NCBI RefSeq assembly: GCF_001684965.1 | Contig: NZ_MAYG01000032.1 | Location: 62,001 to 126,000, forward strand | Source: Chryseobacterium arthrosphaerae | GTDB lineage: Bacteria; Bacteroidota; Bacteroidia; Flavobacteriales; Weeksellaceae | Direction of reading: 5' to 3' | DNA: 64,000 nt | Shown here: in pieces, positions 26,092 through 33,166 of the stretch | How the letters are laid out: each line of letters opens with the position of its first letter | Numbering within the stretch: position 1 is the first letter of the stretch | The notes under the pieces: generated by a model | Told to the model about the DNA's origin: nothing | Database searches by the model: none | What the model saw: the letters and a program-made list of their open reading frames with translations, nothing else | Made by a program: the position numbers and the translations under genes

Positions 26092-27030
26092 TTATATTAC
26101 TTCTTTTTGTTGTTTCTCTGCAAAGGCTATTGCCGCTTCTTTTACCCAGGAATTCTCTCTCTGCGCTTTTCTCTTTGTTTCGATACGTTTTTTATTACAA
26201 GGTCCGTTTCCTTTTAAGATTTCCATGAATTCATCCCAGGGAAGTTCTCCGAAATCATAATGCTGTCTTTCCTCGTTCCATTTCAGATCTTTATCAGGAA
26301 TCGTCAATCCCAGGAATTCAGCCTGAGAAACGGTAACGTCGATAAACCTCTGACGAAGGCTGTCATTACTTTCTCTCTTTACCCTGTAGTTCATAGAGAT
26401 TTTAGAGTTGGGTGAGCTGTCATCATTCGGGCCAAACATCATTAAAGCCGGCCACCAGAAACGGTTTAACGAAGCCTGAGCCATTTCTTTCTGCTGTTTG
26501 GTACCACGGCAAAGTGCCATCAGGATTTCATATCCCTGTCTTTGATGAAAAGATTCTTCTTTACAGATCTTCACCATCGCTCTTGAATAAGGCCCGTAAG
26601 AATTCCCCATCAGCATTACCTGGTTCATAATAGCCGCTCCATCTACCAGCCAGCCGATCGCACCGATATCTGCCCAGCTTAGCGTTGGATAATTGAAGAT
26701 GCTTGAGTACTTTGCTTTTCCTTCCAGCATATCATCATAAGTAGCATCTCTGTCTGCCCTGATGCTTCCGTCTCCCAAGGTTTCAGTAGCAGAATACAGG
26801 TATAAACCATGTCCTGCCTCATCCTGAACTTTAGCCAGAAGAGCCATTTTTCTTCTCAATGAAGGGGCTCTGGAGATCCAGTTGGCTTCCGGCAGCATTC
26901 CTACAATTTCAGAATGGGCATGCTGTGAAATCTGACGAACCAATAGTTTTCTGTAATCATCCGGCATTACATCTTTGGGTTCTACTTTATTTTCTTCGTG
27001 AACGTATTGAACAAATTTTTCTAAGTCCAT
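26092..27030 (-). CDS. paaA: PaaA, phenylacetyl-CoA 1,2-epoxidase catalytic subunit
   Basis: This is a ferritin-like diiron oxygenase of 312 residues. The carboxylate-His ligand motifs are visible as [10 protein letters not shown] (about 69-78) and [11 protein letters not shown] (about 159-169). With PaaB, PaaC and reductase PaaE it epoxidises the aromatic ring of phenylacetyl-CoA using O2. The gene follows paaE here, so the reductase precedes the oxygenase, unlike the A-B-C-D-E order of Escherichia coli. Confidence 0.96.
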   Translation of the reverse strand: MDLEKFVQYVHEENKVEPKDVMPDDYRKLLVRQISQHAHSEIVGMLPEANWISRAPSLRRKMALLAKVQDEAGHGLYLYSATETLGDGSIRADRDATYDDMLEGKAKYSSIFNYPTLSWADIGAIGWLVDGAAIMNQVMLMGNSYGPYSRAMVKICKEESFHQRQGYEILMALCRGTKQQKEMAQASLNRFWWPALMMFGPNDDSSPNSKISMNYRVKRESNDSLRQRFIDVTVSQAEFLGLTIPDKDLKWNEERQHYDFGELPWDEFMEILKGNGPCNKKRIETKRKAQRENSWVKEAAIAFAEKQQKEVI

Positions 27031-27056
27031 AATTTTTTAATTTGAAAAATTAATTA

Positions 27057-27143
27057 ATTTGAAAATTTGAGAATCAGGCAATTTGAAAATTAAAATACGA
27101 TAATGACATTTTCAAATTTACCCATTGACTCATTTTCAAATTA
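27057..27143. repeat. AT-rich inverted repeat (paa spacer family, copy 4)
   Basis: AATTTGAAAATTTGAGAATC with AGGCAATTTGAAAATT (27057-27092) pairs with ATTTTCAAATTTACCC and CATTTTCAAATT (27108-27143). It occupies the paaE-paaA spacer and is the most complete copy. Confidence 0.7.
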
Positions 27144-27145
27144 TC

Positions 27146-28231
27146 CTAAACATCATAATTAAGCATCACCACATTTGTCGTCGGGTGACATTGGCAGGTA
27201 AGAACATAGCCTCTTGCTACTTCTTCTTCGGTAAGTGCGTAGTTTTTCTCCATGAAAACTTCTCCTTCCAGAACTTCCGCCTTACACGTACAACAAACTC
27301 CTCCTTTACATGCAAAAGGAACAGGAAGATTGTCTTTCAATGCTTTATCTAAGATACTCTCTTTTTTGGAATTAAGATGGAACGAATATTCATCATCATC
27401 AATGATCACCGTTACCATACTTTCAATATTGGCAATTGCCTTGAATTCATCACTCATCTCCTCTGTATTTTCTTCGTCAGGAGCGGTGAAATATTCAAAT
27501 AAAACCTGGATGGCAGGTACTTTTTTATCTTTCTTTAAGTAATCTGCAATTCCTTTGATCATTTCTGAAGGACCACAGATAAAATAAGTTGCTTCTTTTA
27601 CATCGATCTCTGAATATCTTTCAAACAGCTGATCTAATTTTTCAGCAGAAATTCTTCCCTCAAAAACAGGATCTTCATGCTTCTCACGGCTTACCAGATA
27701 AATCACTTTAAGCCTTCCGTTGAACTGCTCTACCAGCTTATCAATCTCAGCTTTTCTCAAAACATGGTTCATACTTCTGTTGCTGTAGAAAAGATAAGCA
27801 TTGCTTTTAGGCTCCTGATAAAGACTTTCTTTAATATTGGACAACACCGGAGTAATTCCGCTTCCTGCTGCCAACCCGATATAAGTTTTTACGTTGGTCG
27901 GGTGGTAAGACGTATTAAAACCACCCATCGGAGGCATTACTTCCAGCATTTCATCCATATGAAGATGCTCATTGAAATATCCTGATACCTTTCCTCCCTC
28001 CAATAATTTCACCAATACTTCCAGGGTATTCCCCTTTTCGCTTGGAGCGTTACAGATGGAGTAAGAACGTCTCTCTTCGTTTCCGTTAATCATCATCCGG
28101 AAATTAAGGTACTGTCCTTGTTTGAACCTGAACTTGTCTTTCAGCTCTTCAGGAATTTCCACCGCTACGTTAACAGCGTCTGAAGTATCTTTCTGAACTC
28201 TGACCGTTTTAAGTTTATAAAATGAATTCAT
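27146..28231 (-). CDS. paaE: PaaE, phenylacetyl-CoA epoxidase reductase
   Basis: The 361-residue flavin and iron-sulfur reductase has an FAD-binding segment (RRSYSICNAP) and an NAD(P)-binding part (YIGLAAGSGITPVLS). Its C-terminal plant-type [2Fe-2S] domain holds CKGGVCCTCKA and a final LTCQC. It passes electrons from NADPH to PaaA. The start codon overlaps the paaK stop by one base (TAATG at 28229-28233). Confidence 0.95.
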   Translation of the reverse strand: MNSFYKLKTVRVQKDTSDAVNVAVEIPEELKDKFRFKQGQYLNFRMMINGNEERRSYSICNAPSEKGNTLEVLVKLLEGGKVSGYFNEHLHMDEMLEVMPPMGGFNTSYHPTNVKTYIGLAAGSGITPVLSNIKESLYQEPKSNAYLFYSNRSMNHVLRKAEIDKLVEQFNGRLKVIYLVSREKHEDPVFEGRISAEKLDQLFERYSEIDVKEATYFICGPSEMIKGIADYLKKDKKVPAIQVLFEYFTAPDEENTEEMSDEFKAIANIESMVTVIIDDDEYSFHLNSKKESILDKALKDNLPVPFACKGGVCCTCKAEVLEGEVFMEKNYALTEEEVARGYVLTCQCHPTTNVVMLNYDV

Positions 28232-29547
28232 TATTTTTTTAGTATTCTATTAATTTTTCCACCTTCGCACTTCGGCAAACTGTCCTGGGCATGAACTTTC
28301 ACTTTTGTAGTGATGCCAACCCTTTTCTTGATTTCGTTTTCTATATTTTTTCCGAAGCTTCCGACAAAATTAAAATAATCGTCGGTATCTGCTTCTATTT
28401 TCTGAGCCTTTACCAGTTCGTCATCAATTTCAACGTCAATATCTAAGGCTACACACATCTGTTCTTTTTCAACCGGTGTAAGATAGTAATTGGGAACCAC
28501 TCCTTTTACATGTGAAAAAGCATCTTCAATCTGGCTGGGATAAACGTTTACTCCTCTTACGATCAGCATATCATCTGCTCTGCCAATAATCGGTTTCATT
28601 TTCACCATGGTTCTTTTGGCATTTTCGTCATAATAAAGGCTTGTGATATCATTTGTCCAGTACCGTAAAAGCGGCATCGCCTGCTTCGTTAAAGTAGTGA
28701 TCACCAAAACTCCTTCTTCTCCGAAAGGTAACGGCTGTTTCGTTACCGGATCCAGAATTTCAGGATAAAAATGGTCTTCCCAGATGTAAGAGCCGCCTTT
28801 TTCTTCAAAATCCTCCATGGAAACTCCCGGCCCGATAATTTCACTTAATCCATAAATATTGGTGGCATGAACTCCTAACCTCTCCTCAATGTGACCTCTG
28901 ATAATTTCCGTCCAGGGTTCTGATCCTAATACAGCATATTTAAGGCTGATATCTTGTGCAGAGATCCCCCTGTTAGCAAATTCATCAGCGATGGTCAACG
29001 CATAAGACGGCGAACAGCAGATCACTTCAGGTTTAAAGTCCATAATCAGATCCACCTGTCTGGCTGTCATACCTCCCGAGATAGGAAGAACACTCATCCC
29101 GAGCTTTTCAGCACCATAATGAAGTCCCAGTCCGCCTGTAAAAATTCCATAGCCATAGGCATTGTGAAGCTGCATCCCAGGTCTGGCTCCGGCTGCATAT
29201 AAAGATCTGGCCACCACTTCGCTGAAAAGGTCTACATCTTCTTTTGTATATCCCACTACTGTTGGTTTCCCGGTTGTTCCGCTTGAACAGTGAATTCTCT
29301 GAAGCTCACTTTTAGGAACAGTAAACAGTCCGAAGGGATAGTTATCTCTTAAATCCTGCTTGTAAGTAATCGGAAGTTTCGTAATATCTTCTATCGACCT
29401 TATTTCCTGTGGAGAGATCTGCAATTCATCAAATTTCTTTTTATAAAATTCCGACTTCTCTCCCAAATAATCGATCAGACTGATCAACCGGCCGGATTGA
29501 AGCTGTCTCAACTGATCCAGCTCCAGATATTCAACTGAAAAATCCAT
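28231..29547 (-). CDS. paaK: PaaK, phenylacetate-CoA ligase
   Basis: This is an adenylate-forming enzyme of 438 residues. The phosphate-binding loop IHCSSGTTGKPTVVGYT, the segment YGLSEIIGPG and the C-terminal KCEGGKINRI with its catalytic lysine are all visible. It makes phenylacetyl-CoA from phenylacetate, ATP and CoA, the entry step of the pathway. A second ATG at 29562 is in frame, but it lies inside the presumed operator. The ATG at 29547 (MDFSVEYLE) is therefore preferred. It is the promoter-proximal gene of the paa cluster. Confidence 0.95.
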   Translation of the reverse strand: MDFSVEYLELDQLRQLQSGRLISLIDYLGEKSEFYKKKFDELQISPQEIRSIEDITKLPITYKQDLRDNYPFGLFTVPKSELQRIHCSSGTTGKPTVVGYTKEDVDLFSEVVARSLYAAGARPGMQLHNAYGYGIFTGGLGLHYGAEKLGMSVLPISGGMTARQVDLIMDFKPEVICCSPSYALTIADEFANRGISAQDISLKYAVLGSEPWTEIIRGHIEERLGVHATNIYGLSEIIGPGVSMEDFEEKGGSYIWEDHFYPEILDPVTKQPLPFGEEGVLVITTLTKQAMPLLRYWTNDITSLYYDENAKRTMVKMKPIIGRADDMLIVRGVNVYPSQIEDAFSHVKGVVPNYYLTPVEKEQMCVALDIDVEIDDELVKAQKIEADTDDYFNFVGSFGKNIENEIKKRVGITTKVKVHAQDSLPKCEGGKINRILKK

Positions 29548-29555
29548 AAAACTAA

Positions 29556-29569
29556 CTAACATTTGTTAG
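29556..29569 (-). promoter_or_regulatory. Candidate TetR/PaaR operator before paaK
   Basis: CTAAC-ATTT-GTTAG is a perfect five-base inverted repeat directly downstream of the predicted promoter. It agrees with the CNAACN4GTTNG layout I recall for TetR-type PaaR repressors of phenylacetate genes. Binding here would block transcription initiation. Confidence 0.65.
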
Positions 29570-29572
29570 GTG

Positions 29573-29603
29573 TAAATTTAAAAAGATTTTGGAAGGTGAC
29601 AAA
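29573..29603 (-). promoter_or_regulatory. Promoter of the paa operon
   Basis: On the minus strand, TTTG (29603-29600) and TAAATTTA (29580-29573) are separated by 19 bases. This fits the Bacteroidota -33 TTTG and -7 TANNTTTG elements. Transcription would start near the operator at 29556-29569. Confidence 0.7.
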
Positions 29604-29722
29604 ATTTTTATGATTTTCGTCATATTTTGAATGATTCTAAATAACCTGCCTGAAATTGTGAGCTGTTAAGACACAGAAGTTTAATACTGTGACCTTCGAT
29701 TGTCAGAAGAGCAAAGAGGGTC

Positions 29723-30301
29723 TTATCTATTCTGGTTTCCTAAAAGTCCATAAAGGATCTTATCCCTTATTTCTTCTGTAATTTCATCTGTAGAATCACT
29801 GTTTCTTTTGAACCAGAAATAGGAATTGTTAAGCGTATGAAGAATAAATCTTGTAGTAAATGACGGGGATTTCAGTTCCCATTTTTCAGCCTGATAAATT
29901 TCTGAGATCAGCGATTCCACTTCCTGCTGATAATTTTTCCTGAGTTCTACAAATTCGGGAAGTCTTTCTTCCAGGTGTCTCCACTCATTGGAATAGATAT
30001 GAGTAACATCTCTGTTTTTAAGAACAACAGACAGGTGTTTATCCAGAAAAAGGTTCAGTTTTTCTTTGGGTTCAATCTCAGTATTTTTAACCTCCTGAAG
30101 CTCATCGAAAAACTCCTGAGCAATCCCAAAGCAGATCCATTCCAGAATTTCTTCCTTTGAACGGATATGTGCATACAGCGATGCCGCCTTGATATTGAGT
30201 TTCGTAGCGAGATCCCTTACAGAGCTTCCCATATAACCTTTCTCTTTGAAAAGTTCTACGGCTACGTCTAATATTTTTCTTTGTTTTTCTTTAAGTTCCA
30301 T
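29723..30301 (-). CDS. paaR: TetR/AcrR family regulator, probable repressor of paa genes
   Basis: The 192-residue protein has an N-terminal TetR helix-turn-helix: KILDVAVELFKEKGYMGSSVRDLATKLNIKAASLYAHIRSKEEIL (about 9-53). The C-terminal ligand-binding half is not specific enough to name the effector. Position directly before the paa operon and the TetR-like operator at 29556 suggest it is the phenylacetyl-CoA-responsive repressor. It begins five bases after the membrane gene at 30307, so it is probably transcribed with the upstream ABC genes. The symbol is an inference from context. Confidence 0.75.
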   Translation of the reverse strand: MELKEKQRKILDVAVELFKEKGYMGSSVRDLATKLNIKAASLYAHIRSKEEILEWICFGIAQEFFDELQEVKNTEIEPKEKLNLFLDKHLSVVLKNRDVTHIYSNEWRHLEERLPEFVELRKNYQQEVESLISEIYQAEKWELKSPSFTTRFILHTLNNSYFWFKRNSDSTDEITEEIRDKILYGLLGNQNR

Positions 30302-30306
30302 ATTTC

Positions 30307-31749
30307 TCAGTTTCCTGGAAGGGCTTTACGATTCCGTACCGTTTTCAGTAAAAAGAACAATACCATACCTACTACAATAAGATTTACGGCTGCCACATCT
30401 CTTAAAAAACTGTCATTACTATAGTATTCACCCTGAATGTATGGTATCTCAAACTGGCGATCCTGCAAACTCCCAAACACTTTATAAACTACAATAGCGA
30501 TAAAAGGAACCACAAAAGGAAAGCCTAAAATAAGTACATTCAGTGCCACTGCAGACAGATTTTTCCTGTATCCGGATACAAGAATGAGCAACACGAAAAT
30601 AATTAATTCCGCGAGCAAAGCTATCAAAAAATTTTTAAAGTCGGTGAAATAGTCTCCGGTAAGCCCCAGTAAAGCAGCATTAATTAGAACCATCACTAAT
30701 ACTGTGACTAAAGAAACAAACCACTGCCGTATTGAAGAAACCCTGAATGCAATAACAACCGTAGAAAGGCTAAGCGCCAGATATAATAAGGCTACAAAAA
30801 CCTCAGGATTAAAAATCTCAGTTTCCCGGCTGTTGATGATTTTTTCATAATAGCTCTTCAGCAGATAGGATTCTACATACAGCTGTTTTGTATTTATAGA
30901 TTCCTCAGGAAATGAAACAGTATATTCGCTTCCGTCGTAAATATGTACGTTGGATACAAAATCCGGTTTATGATAGAAATACTTAAACCATATTGCGGGA
31001 GTAACGTTAGTTTTTAAGTCATGCCTTTTAAGCAGTTCAAAAAACTGTTTCAATGTTTTTTCCAACCGTACAGAATCATTATTATAATAAAGCATCCTGA
31101 CCTGATCCGTATATAAAGAATCCATATCGCTATTGAAATAATAAACATCCCGGTCCTGGTTGGCGATCATGCTTTTCCAGGGATACTCACGGCCTTTATA
31201 TTTGAAGACATCACTGTCTGCGCTGTAGCTTATAGAATCCACCGGATCTTTAAAATAAAGAACCTGTTGCCTTTCTTTATTATAATCGTCATTCAGCAAA
31301 AGCAACCTGCCTTTATAGGCAATTTCAGCATTCCGCTTGAGCTCATCCTGTGAAAAGACAGTCAGGGCGGCGTATTTACTTCCAAGCATCACACAAAAGA
31401 ATGCCATTGAAAGAAAAGACAGGATGATAAATACGATCAGCCATTCCTTAAAAAGATCCGTTTTCTTTTTGGGATATAATGATTTGAAACCGTTATTCCT
31501 GATATAAAAGAAAAACCATACAAGTGCAATAACTCCTCCTGTAATTCCGGTTCCTGCTGCTGCAATATCCCGGTTTCTATTAAAATAAGTATTCTGATCA
31601 TACAGGTTTTCACCAAAATCATTGAACCAGAAACCTATAAAGAAGGCGAGCAGCCAAAACAGGAGTCCTATTATAATCATATAAGGAAACTTGGTATTCC
31701 ATAGCATGGGGAAACGAAGCAGTAATGCAGTATCAATTTTTTTAAACAT
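30307..31749 (-). CDS. Multi-pass membrane protein, partner of the adjacent ABC ATPase
   Basis: The 480-residue protein starts with a cytoplasmic tail, then a first helix (YMIIIGLLFWLLAFFIGFWF), two further helices, a large soluble region of about 200 residues (150-330), and five to six C-terminal helices. This layout resembles an ABC-2-like permease with a big extracytoplasmic domain, but no family signature was recognised. It follows the ATPase gene by six bases and precedes the TetR gene by five, forming a compact operon. The transported substrate is unknown. Confidence 0.7.
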   Translation of the reverse strand: MFKKIDTALLLRFPMLWNTKFPYMIIIGLLFWLLAFFIGFWFNDFGENLYDQNTYFNRNRDIAAAGTGITGGVIALVWFFFYIRNNGFKSLYPKKKTDLFKEWLIVFIILSFLSMAFFCVMLGSKYAALTVFSQDELKRNAEIAYKGRLLLLNDDYNKERQQVLYFKDPVDSISYSADSDVFKYKGREYPWKSMIANQDRDVYYFNSDMDSLYTDQVRMLYYNNDSVRLEKTLKQFFELLKRHDLKTNVTPAIWFKYFYHKPDFVSNVHIYDGSEYTVSFPEESINTKQLYVESYLLKSYYEKIINSRETEIFNPEVFVALLYLALSLSTVVIAFRVSSIRQWFVSLVTVLVMVLINAALLGLTGDYFTDFKNFLIALLAELIIFVLLILVSGYRKNLSAVALNVLILGFPFVVPFIAIVVYKVFGSLQDRQFEIPYIQGEYYSNDSFLRDVAAVNLIVVGMVLFFLLKTVRNRKALPGN

Positions 31750-31755
31750 AAGACT

Positions 31756-32889
31756 CTATTTTAAAAAGAAAACCCGGCTTGATTTTGAAATATCACGGAA
31801 ATAAGCAATATTGACAGCTTGTTCCAGACAGAAACGGATAAAATCCTCCCTTTTCATTTCTTTGTGGAAAACAGCTACAAAAGTACTTCCGTTCTGTTCC
31901 AGAGATTGAAGAGGAAGCTGTGAGAGCTTACACTTAAGTTCGGTAATATTTTCATCAGTTTCAAACTCTATAATAAGGGATACAACTTCGCCCCTGTTCA
32001 GATCCTGCTGTTTTCCGTTCTTAAGAAAGATAATCTGGCTGGAATTCTTTTCAACTTCATACAGCTGCTGGGAACTGAGCACTACCGCCAAAGGTCTGAA
32101 CGGTGAACCTGCGATCTGCCTGAGGTCTTCCAAAACGGTTTGCTGAGCAATGATATCCAGATTGGCAAGCGGCTCATCAATCAGCAGGATCTTTGGCTTT
32201 CTTAAAAGCATTCTGGCCAGTTCAAACCGCATTTTATATCCTGAGCTCAGATTTTTCCAGGAATATTCTCTGAATCTTCTCAGTCCGAGTCTTGCCATGA
32301 TAAGTTCTGTAACTTCAACCGCTTCACCTGGAGAATAACCATATGAAACTGCTGTAAATAAAAGATTCTGCAGAAGACCTCCCCGCCATGATGGGGTACG
32401 CTGTGGAATATAAATCAGTTTGGAACGTAAGTCATAGGTATCCGTATAGGGAAAAAGATAATAAAGCTCTCCTTTATCAGCCCTCAGTTCGCCACACAAA
32501 GACCGGAGGAGTGTGGTCTTCCCGTTACCGTTTTCCCCTACCAGGCCTACAATCTCACCGGTTCTGATCTCCAGGTTCATGGGTCCCAGTGTAAAAGCTT
32601 TGGAGTATTTTTTCTCCCATCCGATCATTTTGGTAAGGATATGGCGGTCCAAGGGCTCTTTTTTCTGCAGCTCACTGCTGATTTCAGACAAAAGTGCCGT
32701 AAGCTTCCGGGACAGTTCCTCAGAATTCTGGTGAGAATCATACCATGCAAGAAATGCATTGGTCTTTTTATACAGTTTGATATTTTCGGTATCCAGGGTA
32801 AAATCTATGATCCGCTTCAGGGCGTGGTCATAGTTTCCGGAACTGATCTGTTCCGTTACTTCTTCCTTATGCTCATGAAAAGTTTTCAT
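31756..32889 (-). CDS. ABC transporter ATP-binding protein with N-terminal helical extension
   Basis: The 377-residue protein has about 95 residues of helical sequence (EQISSGNYDHALKRIIDF...) ahead of the ABC domain. The ABC domain has Walker A GENGNGKTT, Q-loop YIPQRTP, the signature NLSSGYKMR (variant of LSGGQ) and Walker B ILLIDEPLANLD. The switch position normally occupied by His in SSHxLxEVE is Gln here (SSQQLYEVE). A further 80-residue C-terminal domain follows. It is probably the motor for the membrane protein encoded six bases downstream. The start fits the divergent promoter region shared with clpB. Confidence 0.85.
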   Translation of the reverse strand: MKTFHEHKEEVTEQISSGNYDHALKRIIDFTLDTENIKLYKKTNAFLAWYDSHQNSEELSRKLTALLSEISSELQKKEPLDRHILTKMIGWEKKYSKAFTLGPMNLEIRTGEIVGLVGENGNGKTTLLRSLCGELRADKGELYYLFPYTDTYDLRSKLIYIPQRTPSWRGGLLQNLLFTAVSYGYSPGEAVEVTELIMARLGLRRFREYSWKNLSSGYKMRFELARMLLRKPKILLIDEPLANLDIIAQQTVLEDLRQIAGSPFRPLAVVLSSQQLYEVEKNSSQIIFLKNGKQQDLNRGEVVSLIIEFETDENITELKCKLSQLPLQSLEQNGSTFVAVFHKEMKREDFIRFCLEQAVNIAYFRDISKSSRVFFLK

Positions 32890-32943
32890 CGGTTTTTATT
32901 TCGGACGAAAAGATATTAAATATTTGTTTTTCCTCCACAATAC

Positions 32944-33005
32944 CAAATCCGGAAATTTTGTCAAGTTAATTTTACGTTAAAAATAACAAATCCGGAAATT
33001 TTGTC
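32944..33005. repeat. Paired 19-bp direct repeats upstream of clpB
   Basis: CAAATCCGGAAATTTTGTC occurs exactly at 32944-32962 and 32987-33005, a 43-bp offset (about four helical turns). Each copy holds the palindrome TCCGGA. The pair lies between the divergent ABC and clpB genes, so a regulator-binding site is likely. Confidence 0.75.
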
Positions 33006-33166
33006 CTAATTTTTTGTAAATTTAATAATTGAACAGTTTTTGCGATAAGCTAATCGATTAAATGATTAAATAATTGATGGCATTAAGAAACTGAGCCTGA
33101 AAATTTAGTTTCTTGATGTTTTTAGGAAAATTAAACCGGAACATATCATTACAAAAATATAAAAAT

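Noticed and set aside
32915..32963. Sigma-70-like TTGACA...TATTGT pair on the minus strand before the ABC operon
   Set aside because: The match lies inside one of the 19-bp direct repeats, and Bacteroidota primary sigma factors use TTTG/TANNTTTG boxes, so chance resemblance is more likely.
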